The notes: generated by a model not told the origin, from the sequence alone. A stretch of DNA of 64,000 nt from Sanguinoderma infundibulare (GCA_032821775.1 JAVLRN010000005.1:3224001-3288000), one strand, 5' to 3'. Positions 31,877 through 47,406 are shown, counted from the first letter of the stretch. A program made the numbers and translations.

Positions 31877-34645
31877 ATGGACGAACTAAACAACCTCACT
31901 GTCGAGATGCGGTTTTCGGCCTTTCTGAACGCGTTCTGCCCTCAACCACCACCAACATCGCCACGATACAGGATGAAGTCCCGACAATGTACAACACCGG
32001 CCTTCCACAAAGCAGTTAGGGCCATTGAAGAGGGCACGGGCTCGTGTGCAGGGCGCATGGTACAGATCCATCTCTGTGATTTCCGTGCATGTGCATGACT
32101 GACTTGGACCTAACCACCGGCAGGCCGAGCTGGTCCAAAGATTCAAACTATGGCCACGACACAAATTATCCCTGTGCTCCATAGATCCGACCGTCTTCCA
32201 CTGGGCGTACACGGAGCCACTCGAGGCCACCCGCCCAAGCTGGGCCTGCCCGCGCGTCCTGTTCCGGTTTTGCGAGGTCGACCCTCGCCACGACCTCCTC
32301 CCAACAGGCTACGACCCCTTGCGCGAATCCTCGGAGGCGGGCTTGATCCGGCGAGGACTTTGGAAGGACATCTGCACGCAAGTGCAGCGACACTTTGTCC
32401 TTCAACAACTTGCCTCGCTCTTTGTCGTCCTCGTCCGCGACGACTCGACGCTCCGCATCACACGTTGGGACCGCACCGGGGTCGTCGAGACCGAGTGGGT
32501 TGACTTCGCGGACAAGCCGGACCTGCTCGCAGACGTGTTCTGGCGGATGTCGATGCTCACGGACGAGCAGCTCGGGTTCGACCCCACCGCCACGCCTGTC
32601 CTCCCTGAGTCCCCCGAATACGCGCTTATGGATCATCTGGCCGAACTCCGGGACGACGATTTCGGACAAGAGGGCGCGTTTGTTGATGGCGACATCGCGG
32701 ATCCGACGCGTACATTCGGCTTCGTACGCACGGCATGGAAACGGATGCTCGCCCTCTCGCCCTTCTTCGGGGGCGGCCAACCGAGGTGGAAGCTCGCCGT
32801 CCCGGGTCCGCACGGCGCTTCGCGCGAGTTCCTCGTTGGCATGCCGCTCAAGTACCAGAAGGGCGAGTACTTTGACTGGCGGAATTCCCGGGGGTACCTG
32901 GCTGTGGACTGCGAGACGGAGGGCTTCGTGTTCCTAAAGGATACGTGGCGGGAGTTCAGCGAGCATCCGGACGCGATATCGGAGGGCGACTGGCTTGCGG
33001 CGCTCAACGAGGCCGGTGTGCCGCACGTTCCGACGCTGGTGTGTCACGCCGATCTGGACGACACGAAGGCCCCTGTCCCTGCGGCTGCGGCCAACGACGA
33101 AGGCAAGGAGAAGAGGGAGCTAGTGCGCCGTAGGCATTACCGGATAGTGGTCCAGGAGTTCTGCCTCCCATTTCCTGGCATCTCGAATGGTCGTCAGGTC
33201 GTCTCGGCAGTCAAAGACTGTATTTCTGGTGCGTTTTGGGTGATACGTCATCAGATGTCTTGACTAATTCACGCATGCGTCCATCCTAGCACACGCTGCT
33301 GCTACCAAATCTCTCGAGATACTACATGGCGATCTCTCGCTGAGCAACCTCATGATCGTCGCCAAGGTCTGCAAAGCAAGCGACTCTTCGAAAGCCGTTG
33401 TGAAGTGGGAAGGGATCCTTATCGATTGGGAATGCGCGCGACCGCTGACGAGTGCTGGGCACGGCCCCGACAGCAGGGTACGTCACCACCAATCTCCAAA
33501 CACAGGACATGCTCATGCGCGTTGCCTTCTAGATGACATGGCAGTTCGCGTCCGTGCAGTACGTTCACGACCCCACCCGCCCGCTCTCGATCGCGGACGA
33601 GCTCCAATCGTTCTTCTACGCCCTCCTCTACGCCTCTGTGCGCTACCTGCACAGCAATTGCGACGCGACGGGCGTGCAATACTTCCTCGACGGCTTCTTC
33701 GACCACGACTACGTGGACGGCGTCGGCTGGGCGGTCTCGACGTGGAAGCGGTACGCGCTCGAGCACGCCCGACTCTTCGTGCCGCCACACGGTGGCAAGC
33801 AGGTGCGCTTCCACAGCGGGCCCTCCTCGTCCACGGACACGGACACGCCCCTCAACGCGCTTGTCGACGAGCTGCTGCTGTGGTGCCACGCGCGGTTCGT
33901 CGAGTATTTCCGGGCGAACCCCTTGGACGAGCAGCACTTCATCCCGATGACGCACCCGCCGGTCCTGGAGAAGAACCCAGACCTCGCGAAGGCGGACACC
34001 GTCGCTCTCGCGCGCAAACTGGAAGACCACGGCGCGATCCTGGACCTATTCGAGCGGATCCTGACGGAGGACTGGCCGGCGCACGACCTCGCTGGGGACC
34101 GATTGGAGAACAAGCCGTTGGTGCCCTCGCCAGCAGCAGCCGCCGTAGCGCAGGAGGAGGAGCAACCCGAGCCCGCGCCCAAACATGCGCCTTCCCCAGA
34201 GCCCGCATCCCAGCCGAAGGCGTCCGAGGCTGGGGGCAGCGATTCCAGGATGGACGAGGAGGAAGTGCTCACGGCTTTGCTGCCACCGCCGCGGGCGAAG
34301 GTGGCGAAAACTCCGAAGAAACCCGCCGGGAGAAAATCGGTCGCGAGGAAGACAAAGACAGAGGTGAAGGCGAAGGTACAGGCGAAGGCGAAGACGGAGG
34401 TGAAGGCGAAGAGGGAAGCTAAGGTCAAGCCAGAGGCAAAGGGGAAGGCGAAAACGAGGACTGAGGCAAAGACGGAGGTGATGGCGAAGGCGACACCTCG
34501 GACAACCGGGGCGAAAAGGGCCGTGGCTGACAGGAATATTCAAACCAGCACGGAGACCGCGCTGCGCCGATCGAAGCGTCTGCGGAACGAGCCTCCGTCC
34601 ACCGACCTGGAGAACCCCCCTCCCAAGCGGCAGTGCCGCAGGTAG
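31877..34645 (+). CDS. FunK1-like fungal protein kinase, copy 3
   Basis: Seen: exons 31877-32059, 32124-33228, 33290-33477 and 33533-34645 give about 862 residues. It is the most diverged copy: FVFLKDTWR, catalytic loop HGDLSLSNLMI, LIDWECARP, IADELQSFFYALLYASVRYLHSNC. Unlike copies 1 and 2, the first intron (32060-32123, 64 nt) contains stop codons and is not a multiple of three, which fixes the exon border for all three. The C-terminal 200 residues are Pro/Glu-rich, then a Lys/Ala/Glu tract of near-repeats (TEVKAKVQAKAK, TEVKAKREAKVK, TEAKTEVMAKA) and a basic end LRRSKRLRNE...KRQCRR. Likely nuclear; substrates unknown. Confidence 0.78.
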
Positions 34646-34825
34646 AAGACTTCCGAGGCTCTCTATCAGGACTTTCTCTGATCTGAGTTCCATTTGATCT
34701 TTTCCTTTCATGCTTTCGATCAGCTTTGCTACGTTGTGATGCTCTCTCCGGTGTTTCGATCAATATCATATATGATACCTGTATATCTAGACGATCCTTC
34801 GGTAGTAGCCGTAGATTTACCGAGT

Positions 34826-34875
34826 AGAGCTTGATAATGACAGGACCGTCCACGAGTTCTCGTAAACTTCGTAAG
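34826..34875 (-). pseudogene. Relic of an F-box gene 3' end
   Basis: Translates on the minus strand as LRSLRELVDGPVIIKLYS, nearly the terminal block of the three F-box proteins (LQSLRELVDGPVVVKVY in copy 3), and the DNA matches their 3' ends. No F-box or repeat region precedes it. Inference: leftover of a fourth copy or of a recombination breakpoint. Confidence 0.55.
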
Positions 34876-34889
34876 TCCAGCTCGTCTCG

Positions 34890-35790
34890 AGCCCTTCCAT
34901 TCTGCGATGATAGAACAACACACCACCTAACTTTGACTGCCTTCTTCGAGCCACCCAGAGTTAGCCCCTCCACATCGCGCGCAAACTTGGGCGCGAGCTT
35001 GCGAGCGACCTCGTCACGATTTGCGATGACAGCCAAGTGCCAAGCGCGTTTTTCCCGAACACGAGGACTCTGCCACACCTCTCCTTAATCCAACCCTCCC
35101 ATATGTCGGGTCTTGGTGAAGCAGTTTGGATAAGGCGTGCTTCCGAGTGCAACAAGCCCACGTTGGGAGTTGAGACGGAATAATTATAATCCACGAGGGC
35201 CCACCACTCCTCGTGAAGCGACAACCAGACCGGTGCGTCGAAGACGGTCACACCAGATTCCTGGAACAAGAAGACGGTAGACGATAGTTGAATTGCAGTA
35301 GGAAGTCTGCCCTGGAGACGGTAGAGGAACACGTAAATGAGGAAGATGCTCTTGCCTGAGGGCACATTAGCATGATAGGGGGGACACAAAAGGGACTTCA
35401 CGAATCTGTACCAGGCTGGCCGATCACCACTATTGCTCTCGGAGGGGCCAAGTAGCCCGAGGTCATGGTGTCCAGCAGCTAGTCGTATTCGGGGCGGACG
35501 ACATGAACGTCCTGGACGTTGATGTTCCCGCCACAAGCATGCGACACGGACTTGATCTTGTGAAGGACTGTGTAGTGCCACGGCGTGCTGTCATCGTTAC
35601 CAGAAGTCTCCACGGTGTCGCCGCCAGTCTCGTTGACCTCGTCGTCGTTGTCAAACTGGGGTGGTCGAATACTAGCCATAAAAATCGTCCTCGAGGATCT
35701 ATGTGGCCAGACATTCCCCCACGCCGCGTCGTATACAGCTTTCGCAGCAGCATACCGGGCAGGCATCAAGTCATGAAATGCATGATTCAC
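34890..35790 (-). pseudogene. Broken P-loop NTPase gene resembling Crinkler/RHS-type proteins
   Basis: Seen: from an ATG at 35790 a frame runs through STPWHYTVLHKIKSVS and VVRPEYD to an in-frame TAG at 35479-35481, then continues open as LLDTMTSGYLAPPRAIVVIGQPG up to a donor at 35411. After a 56-nt intron come KSIFLIYVFLYRLQGRL, WWALVDYN and ARLIQTASPRPDIWEGWIKERCGR. The order V.PEYD.LL - VVIGQPG.GKS - ALVD - QTASPR matches the ATPase part of fungal Crinkler/RHS-like proteins as I know them. The P-loop formed by splicing is two residues short. After GKNALGTW the frame shifts. I read it as a pseudogene; the family call is tentative. Confidence 0.4.
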
Positions 35791-35951
35791 GGTGGGGTAG
35801 GATTCATGGTGATGGTGGTCGGGGATGAATTGGGGACCCCTGCCAACGGCGCGTGCGTTTTTGAGACACTAGTCGCTCCTCCACAAGCGTTGCACTTGTC
35901 TCTACTATATACCTATCGATCCTGCTGTAGAAGTCATATATTGGTCTAGTT

Positions 35952-38000
35952 CTACAAATCGTCCTCCTCAAGCTCGTAGACCTTGACGACGACAGGACCG
36001 TCTACAAGTTCTCGCAAACTCTGCAGAATTTTGGACTGCATGAAAGGCGGGCGGGACGAACGACGCGCGCCGGATTCCTCGCCCGAGCTGGTGTTCATGG
36101 AGTCCCCAGAATTGCCCTTTGTGTGGACTTCAGGACCAACGTCGTCAGCACCCTCCGACCCCTGGGCCGAGCCGTGGTCCCCCGACTCTGCGTTAGAGTC
36201 CCTTCCCGTCATCTCCTTAGAGCCATCATCCGCCTTCTCGATGCCATCATCTTCCGACTGCTTAGAGTCACCATCTGCCACCTCTTCAGAGTCGCTATCC
36301 ACCACGTCGTCGGAGTCACTTCCAGATCCCGTGAACGTCGTTCCTGGCGGAAAACGGAGCTCCAAGTAGGACAAGCGAGTGCCCTCGGACGCGCGCGAAG
36401 CGAGGGCGCGATGTAGGACGGAGCACTGTTTTAGAAAGCTGGGGTGGGGAGTAACGCGAGGACCCTTTGGCTCGAAAGAGACGACAAGCTCGGAGAGAGA
36501 AGGGCAGACACAGTCTAACTGAGCCCGCTCCCTCCTCTTCTTTCCCCTCTCGTCTACGAGGTCCGCCTCGGACGGGTTCAGCTTGCCCACCCAGAACTCC
36601 ACGGCTCGGCCACCGACATCGAGATGTGTGACGTGCGGGAACGCTTCAAACTGATTGGACCCGTGGTGACCGTGCTGTCCATCGGTCCAAATGTCCGGGT
36701 CGGAGAGGTGCATCGCGCTGAGCACCAGGCGTGTAATCCGTGCGCGCGTACGGAAGACGTGGGCGAGATCCTCCGCGGGAAGACCAAACACGTCCATGCA
36801 GAGACGTTCCGCATCGCCTGCGTAACCCCACATGATGTACTGTTCGGGTCCCTGCTGGTGGATATGGAGACGGTTGATGTCGCCGACGATAGCACCGAGC
36901 TTCTCGGGGTGATCTTGAGGGAGGGCATTTCGAAAACTGTCAACCTCAGTCGAATTGTTGATGATGTGAATACGAGTGGTCGGCGGGAATGATAAGAAGG
37001 CAAGAAGCGGGGCAAAGTCTTGTAGACACTCCAACCGGACGCGTAAGCCTTGTAGACGAGGCAGTTCGATGCGACCGACAGATCCAAAGCCTTCTGTTAA
37101 CTCTCGATCGACGATTTCCAGAGTCTCGAGCGTGTTCTGGTGGCTGAGCAATTGTGTGCCGAGCGTACTGGTATCCGAAAATGGCATGTCAATCTGGCCA
37201 ACCTCGGAATCCCACCACTGCAGCTTCAAATGCCGGAGTGGCACAAAGGAGAAGTAGCCGAGCAAGCCGCTGGGGCAAGTAAGGCGAGTAAGCAAGGGGA
37301 GGCTATTCTTGCGTAGGAGGGGTAACGTGGTCCAATCCGTGTGCGAGTAGAACCAGGTGGTTTCGATATCATGATTTTCAATGTCTTCCTCCGTGACCAT
37401 GATCTGAATGCTCAAGGTCACCAAATTTGGCATCCCACAGCGAAGAGCGGGCCACAGGTGGTTCTCCAGGTCGCCATCACCAACGGCGACGTGCAGCGAC
37501 GCAAGGCTCCCGATGTACGGCTTCAAAGACTTGGAAATGGATCTAGAGAAGCCAAAGAAGCGAGGATCGATAGCACGCTTGTTCCGCGTCGAGTGCGCGA
37601 GGAGGGTTTTGACGTATGGCACCTCGCTGCGCCAGACTTGGACCTTCCCACGCAACTCGGAGCTGGCTATCGCGTCCGCCCAGAATGCAGTTCCATCGAG
37701 GAGGATCGAGCGCCATCGGCGACAGACATGGGTGAGGCGTAAGCTTTCCCTGTTGCGCCAACATCGTTCGAGGGTGTTCTCGAGCACTTCGGTGGGGAGA
37801 CGGTGGATAGGCGCAACGATATTGTGGATGGAGAGGAGGGTGAGGGCAAGCTGACGGTATTCCTCCGCCCTGGATCTGGTCCATGCCTGGATGTCTGAGC
37901 TGGAGGTGAGTCCTGCGAGACATTTGCGATCTTCGGTTGGAAGACGTCCTGAAAGCTGAGAGATATCGGGGGAAAAGTTGCCCCAGGGATCGATGGCCAT
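35952..38000 (-). CDS. F-box protein with leucine-rich C-half, copy 3
   Basis: Seen: 682 residues from the ATG at 38000 (MAIDPWGNFSPDISQLSG); the frame is open back to 38216, but that part has no match in the paralogs. F-box PIHRLPTEVLENTLERCW with HVCRRWRSILLD, leucine-rich segments (LTRLTCPSGLL, LRHLKLQWW, VTHLDVGG), a long acidic Ser/Asp tail (DSDDVVDSDSEEVADGDSKQ) and the end block LQSLRELVDGPVVVKVY. Expected role: SCF substrate receptor. Tail-to-tail with kinase 3, separated by the broken NTPase gene. Confidence 0.85.
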   Translation of the reverse strand: MAIDPWGNFSPDISQLSGRLPTEDRKCLAGLTSSSDIQAWTRSRAEEYRQLALTLLSIHNIVAPIHRLPTEVLENTLERCWRNRESLRLTHVCRRWRSILLDGTAFWADAIASSELRGKVQVWRSEVPYVKTLLAHSTRNKRAIDPRFFGFSRSISKSLKPYIGSLASLHVAVGDGDLENHLWPALRCGMPNLVTLSIQIMVTEEDIENHDIETTWFYSHTDWTTLPLLRKNSLPLLTRLTCPSGLLGYFSFVPLRHLKLQWWDSEVGQIDMPFSDTSTLGTQLLSHQNTLETLEIVDRELTEGFGSVGRIELPRLQGLRVRLECLQDFAPLLAFLSFPPTTRIHIINNSTEVDSFRNALPQDHPEKLGAIVGDINRLHIHQQGPEQYIMWGYAGDAERLCMDVFGLPAEDLAHVFRTRARITRLVLSAMHLSDPDIWTDGQHGHHGSNQFEAFPHVTHLDVGGRAVEFWVGKLNPSEADLVDERGKKRRERAQLDCVCPSLSELVVSFEPKGPRVTPHPSFLKQCSVLHRALASRASEGTRLSYLELRFPPGTTFTGSGSDSDDVVDSDSEEVADGDSKQSEDDGIEKADDGSKEMTGRDSNAESGDHGSAQGSEGADDVGPEVHTKGNSGDSMNTSSGEESGARRSSRPPFMQSKILQSLRELVDGPVVVKVYELEEDDL

Positions 38001-38358
38001 CGGAGGTCGGGAAGATCTACGGTTAATCGGAGTCATTATTATCGTCAATTTTTCAGCGGCGTTGGCCATGCAGCCCGACTCACAAGTGATTTGCGTAACA
38101 GTTTCGAGGTGGTGGTGGAACTTGGGCAAGTTTTGAGCGCGTGGCACGCCCTCCGACATTAGCGCCGTCCTTCGTGGCCGAAAGACGTGTGCGATCATCG
38201 TTTCCCATCGTGGCATTTACATACGAAACTTTGATCATGTTATGTACATTCGTGAATGATATGGCACGTATAAGAATACATCGAGTCGTGACAACGGTTC
38301 GGTTCATAACCAGTTCGTGAGTTCTACGATACGCGGAAGCGATAAGATAACTTTGGTG

Positions 38359-43253
<4,895 letters not shown>

Positions 43254-44825
43254 GGGAGGAGAGAGGGAAGCCGGATGGAAGGAGAGGGAGGGTCCTTGTC
43301 CGGAGAGCCGTGGAGAGACGGCTTAAGAGACAGCGAAGGAAGGGAGCGGATCGCCTGAGGTCGGGGAAGAGTTCTTAACGTTCCAGCAACCTCAGAAATT
43401 TATTGCGCGGCTGCTGGTATCTGTCTTATCGGGGACGGATGCACGGAACCCGAACCCGCACATGGGTGGCATGATTGGATCTGGCAGGGCGATGGCCCGA
43501 GCGCAGGGCGAAAGGCTGGCGAACGGCCAAAAGAGCTCAGGCAGCGAAGTTGAATGGACCACCGTAACGAGCCCCTCACGTGACGCGTTCCCGCGTCAAT
43601 CTTCACCGCGCCTGGCCACAAGGCACCCGAAGGCCAGCGCACCGTTCCCCTCGAACCGTCTGTCTGCTCGACGCCAACCCCGTTCCGGGGTGCTGCTCTC
43701 GTTATTTCGGGAACTCACGTCAACATCTACCGACACCGTCGCCCCGGTCGCTGTGAAACGGCGAAATGCCCTGGGGCGCTCGTTTCCGTCCTGAGGCCGC
43801 CCTGCCAGCGCACAACATACCCATAACCATATCGGGGAAACGGCGACCGTTTCCCGAGGAGGCTCATACGCACGGGGATCACGCTGTTCGACATCCAGAC
43901 GAACGGCGGATTCCCACCGCGACAGCCGCGATGACACCATGGGGAGCCACTCCAGCGCACTAACATAGATTCGCGAGCACTCACAAGACCGACATGCGGC
44001 AGTCCTGGGAGCCTAACAATGGTGTGGCTTCATCTTGCGTCTTGACGGCTCTGACGCACGAAGTTATCGATGATCGTTCGGGTCGTGCACCGACGGACCC
44101 ATCCTGTTCCAGAATGACAGCAGTGCATTTCATTTTTCACAGGTGGATGCCCATGTCAATCTATTCTATGCATTCTGTCGTGAGCTTGCTTGGCCGGGTA
44201 GCTAAGGCAGGAAGGGCAAGTGGTGCGGAAATGCGACAGACCTTGGCACGTTGACGATAGGCAGTGGCAGGACGTTTTTCGAGACTGGTTGGTGGAGACA
44301 TCGAAGCGAAGGCGACGCGAAGAATGCAGTACACGACGCCCTTATGGTGGTTGGAGGCCAAGAGGGGCCGCCTCGGCATCTTGCGTCATGAGCCTCCTTT
44401 GCTTGGCACAATATGAGTTTGTCACCTTCTCTTAGCCAGCCATGCTCCGTCACTGAGAACATATGCTCAAACGTCTGGGCGGACAAGTCGCAAATCGCCC
44501 TCATCCCGCTCACACCGTCCAAACGTGGCATGTAAAACAGCGCTTCCTGCACCACTACTGTGCACTGATTCGTGGAGGCACGCATACATGTATAAGGCCT
44601 ACGTCATTCAAATAGAAAGTGGCAGGCCTACAAATCCTCCGATAGCCTGCGGTGGCGTACCTCGTCTCGATCACCCTCGCTCAACTACGTCCGATGCATA
44701 TATTTAATCATTCGAGCTATATAGCCCGTCGTACCGTACATAGCTCATCTAGGCAGTCCTACGCATGCCAGAAAGTTCGTTCAGTACTCCTTGGACAAGA
44801 CTTTACTAAAGCACAAGAAGCCGAC
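43254..44825. other. 1.6-kb spacer upstream of the ATPase gene
   Basis: Probable ATPase promoter on the right-to-left strand. Open frames here lack any family signature; nothing else seen. Confidence 0.4.
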
Positions 44826-44834
44826 AAAAAAAAA
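44826..44834 (-). terminator. RNA polymerase III terminator of tRNA-Asp
   Basis: Run of nine T on the minus strand, 19 bases after the 3' end of the tRNA. Confidence 0.8.
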
Positions 44835-44853
44835 CTATGCACCCACGGAATTC

Positions 44854-44933
44854 TCTCTGTCGGGGAGTCGAACCCCGCTTTCGCGCGGCCAATGAATGAC
44901 AGGCGCGTGTACTATCCGATATACTAACAGAGA
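44854..44933 (-). tRNA. tRNA-Asp (anticodon GTC) with a 9-nt intron
   Basis: On the minus strand the 80-nt sequence folds as a complete cloverleaf: acceptor TCTCTGT with ACAGAGA, D-arm GTAT/GTAC, anticodon stem CGCGC/GCGCG with loop C-TGTCA, and T-arm CGGGG-TTCGACT-CCCCG. A 9-nt insertion (about TTCATTGGC) follows position 37, the standard place for tRNA introns. The T-loop sequence provides the B box. A T9 terminator follows. Confidence 0.9.
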
Positions 44934-46647
44934 TATATCAGAACTGTGCTATAAATGATACATGACCTAGTTAGTGGCTTCTCAACTTAAGGACAGGCAG
45001 CCTCAGGGATCCTCGAACTGCAAGCAACACGTTCTGGAGATTCCATTTTCTCCCTCTCATCGTTCACGTTCCAGGGGCTTGTCGGACATCTATCTAGAAT
45101 TGATATTGAAGGCCCCACGCCATGGGGCAGTTTACTAGTAAGATCGCAAGGCATACATGGTGTGTAGGCATGGAGCCGACGTTCAACTATAGATGGGGCT
45201 AAATTGGGGCGTTAAGTTAGATGGCAGGTTACAGGGGATGGACGAGCGCAATCCTTTTTAGCGAGGTTCCAAACAACGTTCAGAGACTCACGAAACGACC
45301 GGAGGGAGCTGACGGGCACGTCGTGCTGCTCTTGGAGATTTTCTGACTCGAGGGACATATTCTAGTGAGCCCGTTTACGCCTTCTCACCGTTCAGATTCC
45401 AGGGGCTTCTGTCGGACCTATATCTGCTGCAATCGTACACGCCGTGTGGTGGGGCCTTTTTACAATGGCAGGGCACAATCCCGACCGTCGCGTTAGAACC
45501 GGATGTTATTCCACTACGGGGCTCCGATGGGAGACGTGCGAGACACGTCGGGTTGCGCCGACTAGTCCCGTTGCGCATGCCCGCCCTGGCCTTTACGGAG
45601 CTAAAATGGGGTCCCGCAGGCAGGGGCATGTTAATTTAGATGACAGGTAGCTGAGGTACAGGGGGACCTCGTCGCAAGTGGGACTCACGAGCGAGGTTCG
45701 CTGATACGATCCCGGATTGATCAAGCAGGAGGACCTTGTCGCGCCGGAGGTAAATCGACGACGTTCGTCGGTGAGTCCAAGATTCACAGTGAACCACCGG
45801 AGGAGCTGAAGGGCATCGTCGCGCCGCTCTTGGTAGCTACCAGCTGGAGGAATGCTAGAGGGCGCGGAGCGGAGCCACAACTTAGTCTCGAGAGGATTCC
45901 GTTTCTATCTGTCGAACCATAAAGAAGATAGTCGATCTCTCTCGTGTGGACGAAACACGATCGGTCTGCATGCTCCACGTACCAACGGCGTCGAACCATG
46001 TGTTTTCTATTTTGCTACTCACGATCGCTGGAGCCTGAAATCATCGCGGGTCGTTTGTCGGGTCGGAGCTAGAGTCGAGGGGCGCCCGTTGACCAGTGAC
46101 CGTCCTCGAACCAGCCGAAGTGGAGGTAAGTACTCTATGCCCGGTGGCGTGCTCCATCTTCTGCGAAGCACAGACCGAACCCGAACCCGAACCCGAAGCA
46201 TGCAAATGGCAATTTCATATACCAGATGTACGATGAACACGAGGTTTCCGTAACGTGTCGTGATGTTCTAGAACATATGGGAAATGACAGTCAGTAACCA
46301 GGGACCAGGGGTCGAAGGAAGACAATAGTCATGTCCTGCTCACCGTGAAGGCATGAAGTGTCGCGTGGCGAAGGTGTCAAGGTGGCTAACTCGTGGCGCG
46401 GAACGAAGTGACGAAAAGGCCGGAGAGCGAGGTAATACAACGACGTTAATGGAAACAGAGGCAGTGAAGAGGTGACCGAAGGCGTTCAAAGTGTTACAGT
46501 ACTAGTATACAGTACCATCCAAATCCAAAGTCAGGGCCGTACAATAAACTAGAGATCCGTGAAAAAAAGAGAGCAGGTCTAGGATACAGAAAAGTGACGT
46601 TGGCGAAGGACGGGCTCGCGATCAGGAACGTGGTCCTGCCCCCACGG
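44934..46647. repeat. Intergenic region with a degenerate direct repeat
   Basis: Seen: 45050-45345 and 45385-45850 share blocks in the same order (TTCCAGGGGCTT.TGTCGGAC, GATGGGGCTAAATT-like/AAAATGGGGTC, TTAGATG.CAGGT, ACAGGGG, GCGAGGTTC, ACCGGAGG.AGCTGA.GGGCA.CGTCG). The second copy is longer. A short (CCGAAC) microsatellite lies at 46175-46196. No protein family recognised; origin unknown, perhaps a decayed element. Confidence 0.45.
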
Positions 46648-47406
46648 CTAGGACTCAGAACTCAAAACCTCCCTAAACTTCGTGCCATTACCGAACTTTC
46701 GCATGGAACGGACGGTGATCGAGCCAGTGTCCTTCGAAGCCATTTGTACGGCAAAGTGCCCTTCGTCGCGGAGACTGTAATCGCGGTCGAATGCTCCGCG
46801 CGCGCCGTCTCCTGAGCTCGGAGCCGGGGAATTGGCGGGCGGCGTGGCGGCATGGAGGGGCAGAGGGACAGGGGCTGCGAGACCGTCGTCCTCAGAGGGC
46901 TGGATGTCATGCTGAAACGCGGTGCTGAGTGGTGTCTCAGGCGAGGGCGCACGGAGCTCGACCTCGATGCTCGCGCTCGGCGTCACCCTGCCCCGCGGGT
47001 CTCTGGCCGCGTTCGCGGGCATGGTGGGGAACCGGGACGATCCGAGCTCGCGCTCCCGGAATGCGCTCGGGGCAGAGTAGAGCGCGGGATCCTCTGTGGC
47101 GTCCCACTCGTCGCCGTCCGCGCCAGAGGCTTTGATCCAACCAGCCCGACGACCAAACAGCCGTGCGAATCGCTCGCGGATGCCTGGCGGACCGATTGGG
47201 GCCTCGGTGGTGAACTGGGAACGGCTGCGGGCATGGGAGCGCCGGAGCTGGCGTTCGTACGGGGTGGGCTCGTGGCTGCGGAGGAGGATGAAGATGCCGA
47301 TGCACGAGAAGAGGAAGATGGCAGCGAGGGCGACGACGAGGGCGACGAACCCGCCGTACGAGCCACCGATCTCCGGGCGGCTTGATGTGGCTCTCTCGGG
47401 CTTCAT
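46648..47406 (-). CDS. Hypothetical single-pass membrane protein
   Basis: Seen: single exon, 252 residues. A short N-terminal tail precedes one strong membrane helix (about residues 17-43, GGFVALVVALAAIFLFSCIG), followed by RSHEPTPYERQLRRS and a long low-complexity cytosolic or lumenal tail rich in Pro, Ser, Ala and Arg. No catalytic motif seen. The helix lacks a cleavage site, so a signal anchor is likely. The arrangement (short N-tail, TM, basic juxtamembrane, disordered C-tail) is common among uncharacterised basidiomycete membrane proteins; function unknown. Transcribed in the same direction as the HMG-box gene, with 1.07 kb between them. Confidence 0.65.
   Translation of the reverse strand: MKPERATSSRPEIGGSYGGFVALVVALAAIFLFSCIGIFILLRSHEPTPYERQLRRSHARSRSQFTTEAPIGPPGIRERFARLFGRRAGWIKASGADGDEWDATEDPALYSAPSAFRERELGSSRFPTMPANAARDPRGRVTPSASIEVELRAPSPETPLSTAFQHDIQPSEDDGLAAPVPLPLHAATPPANSPAPSSGDGARGAFDRDYSLRDEGHFAVQMASKDTGSITVRSMRKFGNGTKFREVLSSES

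Noticed and set aside
33352..34422. 356-codon plus-strand frame overlapping kinase 3
   Set aside because: Out of frame with the kinase and Arg/Ala/Gly-rich; the kinase frame carries all conserved motifs.
43987..44800. Possible gene between the ATPase and the tRNA
   Set aside because: Only short frames of random composition; no splice pattern or signature.
46178..46197. Telomere-like or regulatory GAACCC repeats
   Set aside because: Only about three units and not a known telomere sequence; a plain microsatellite.
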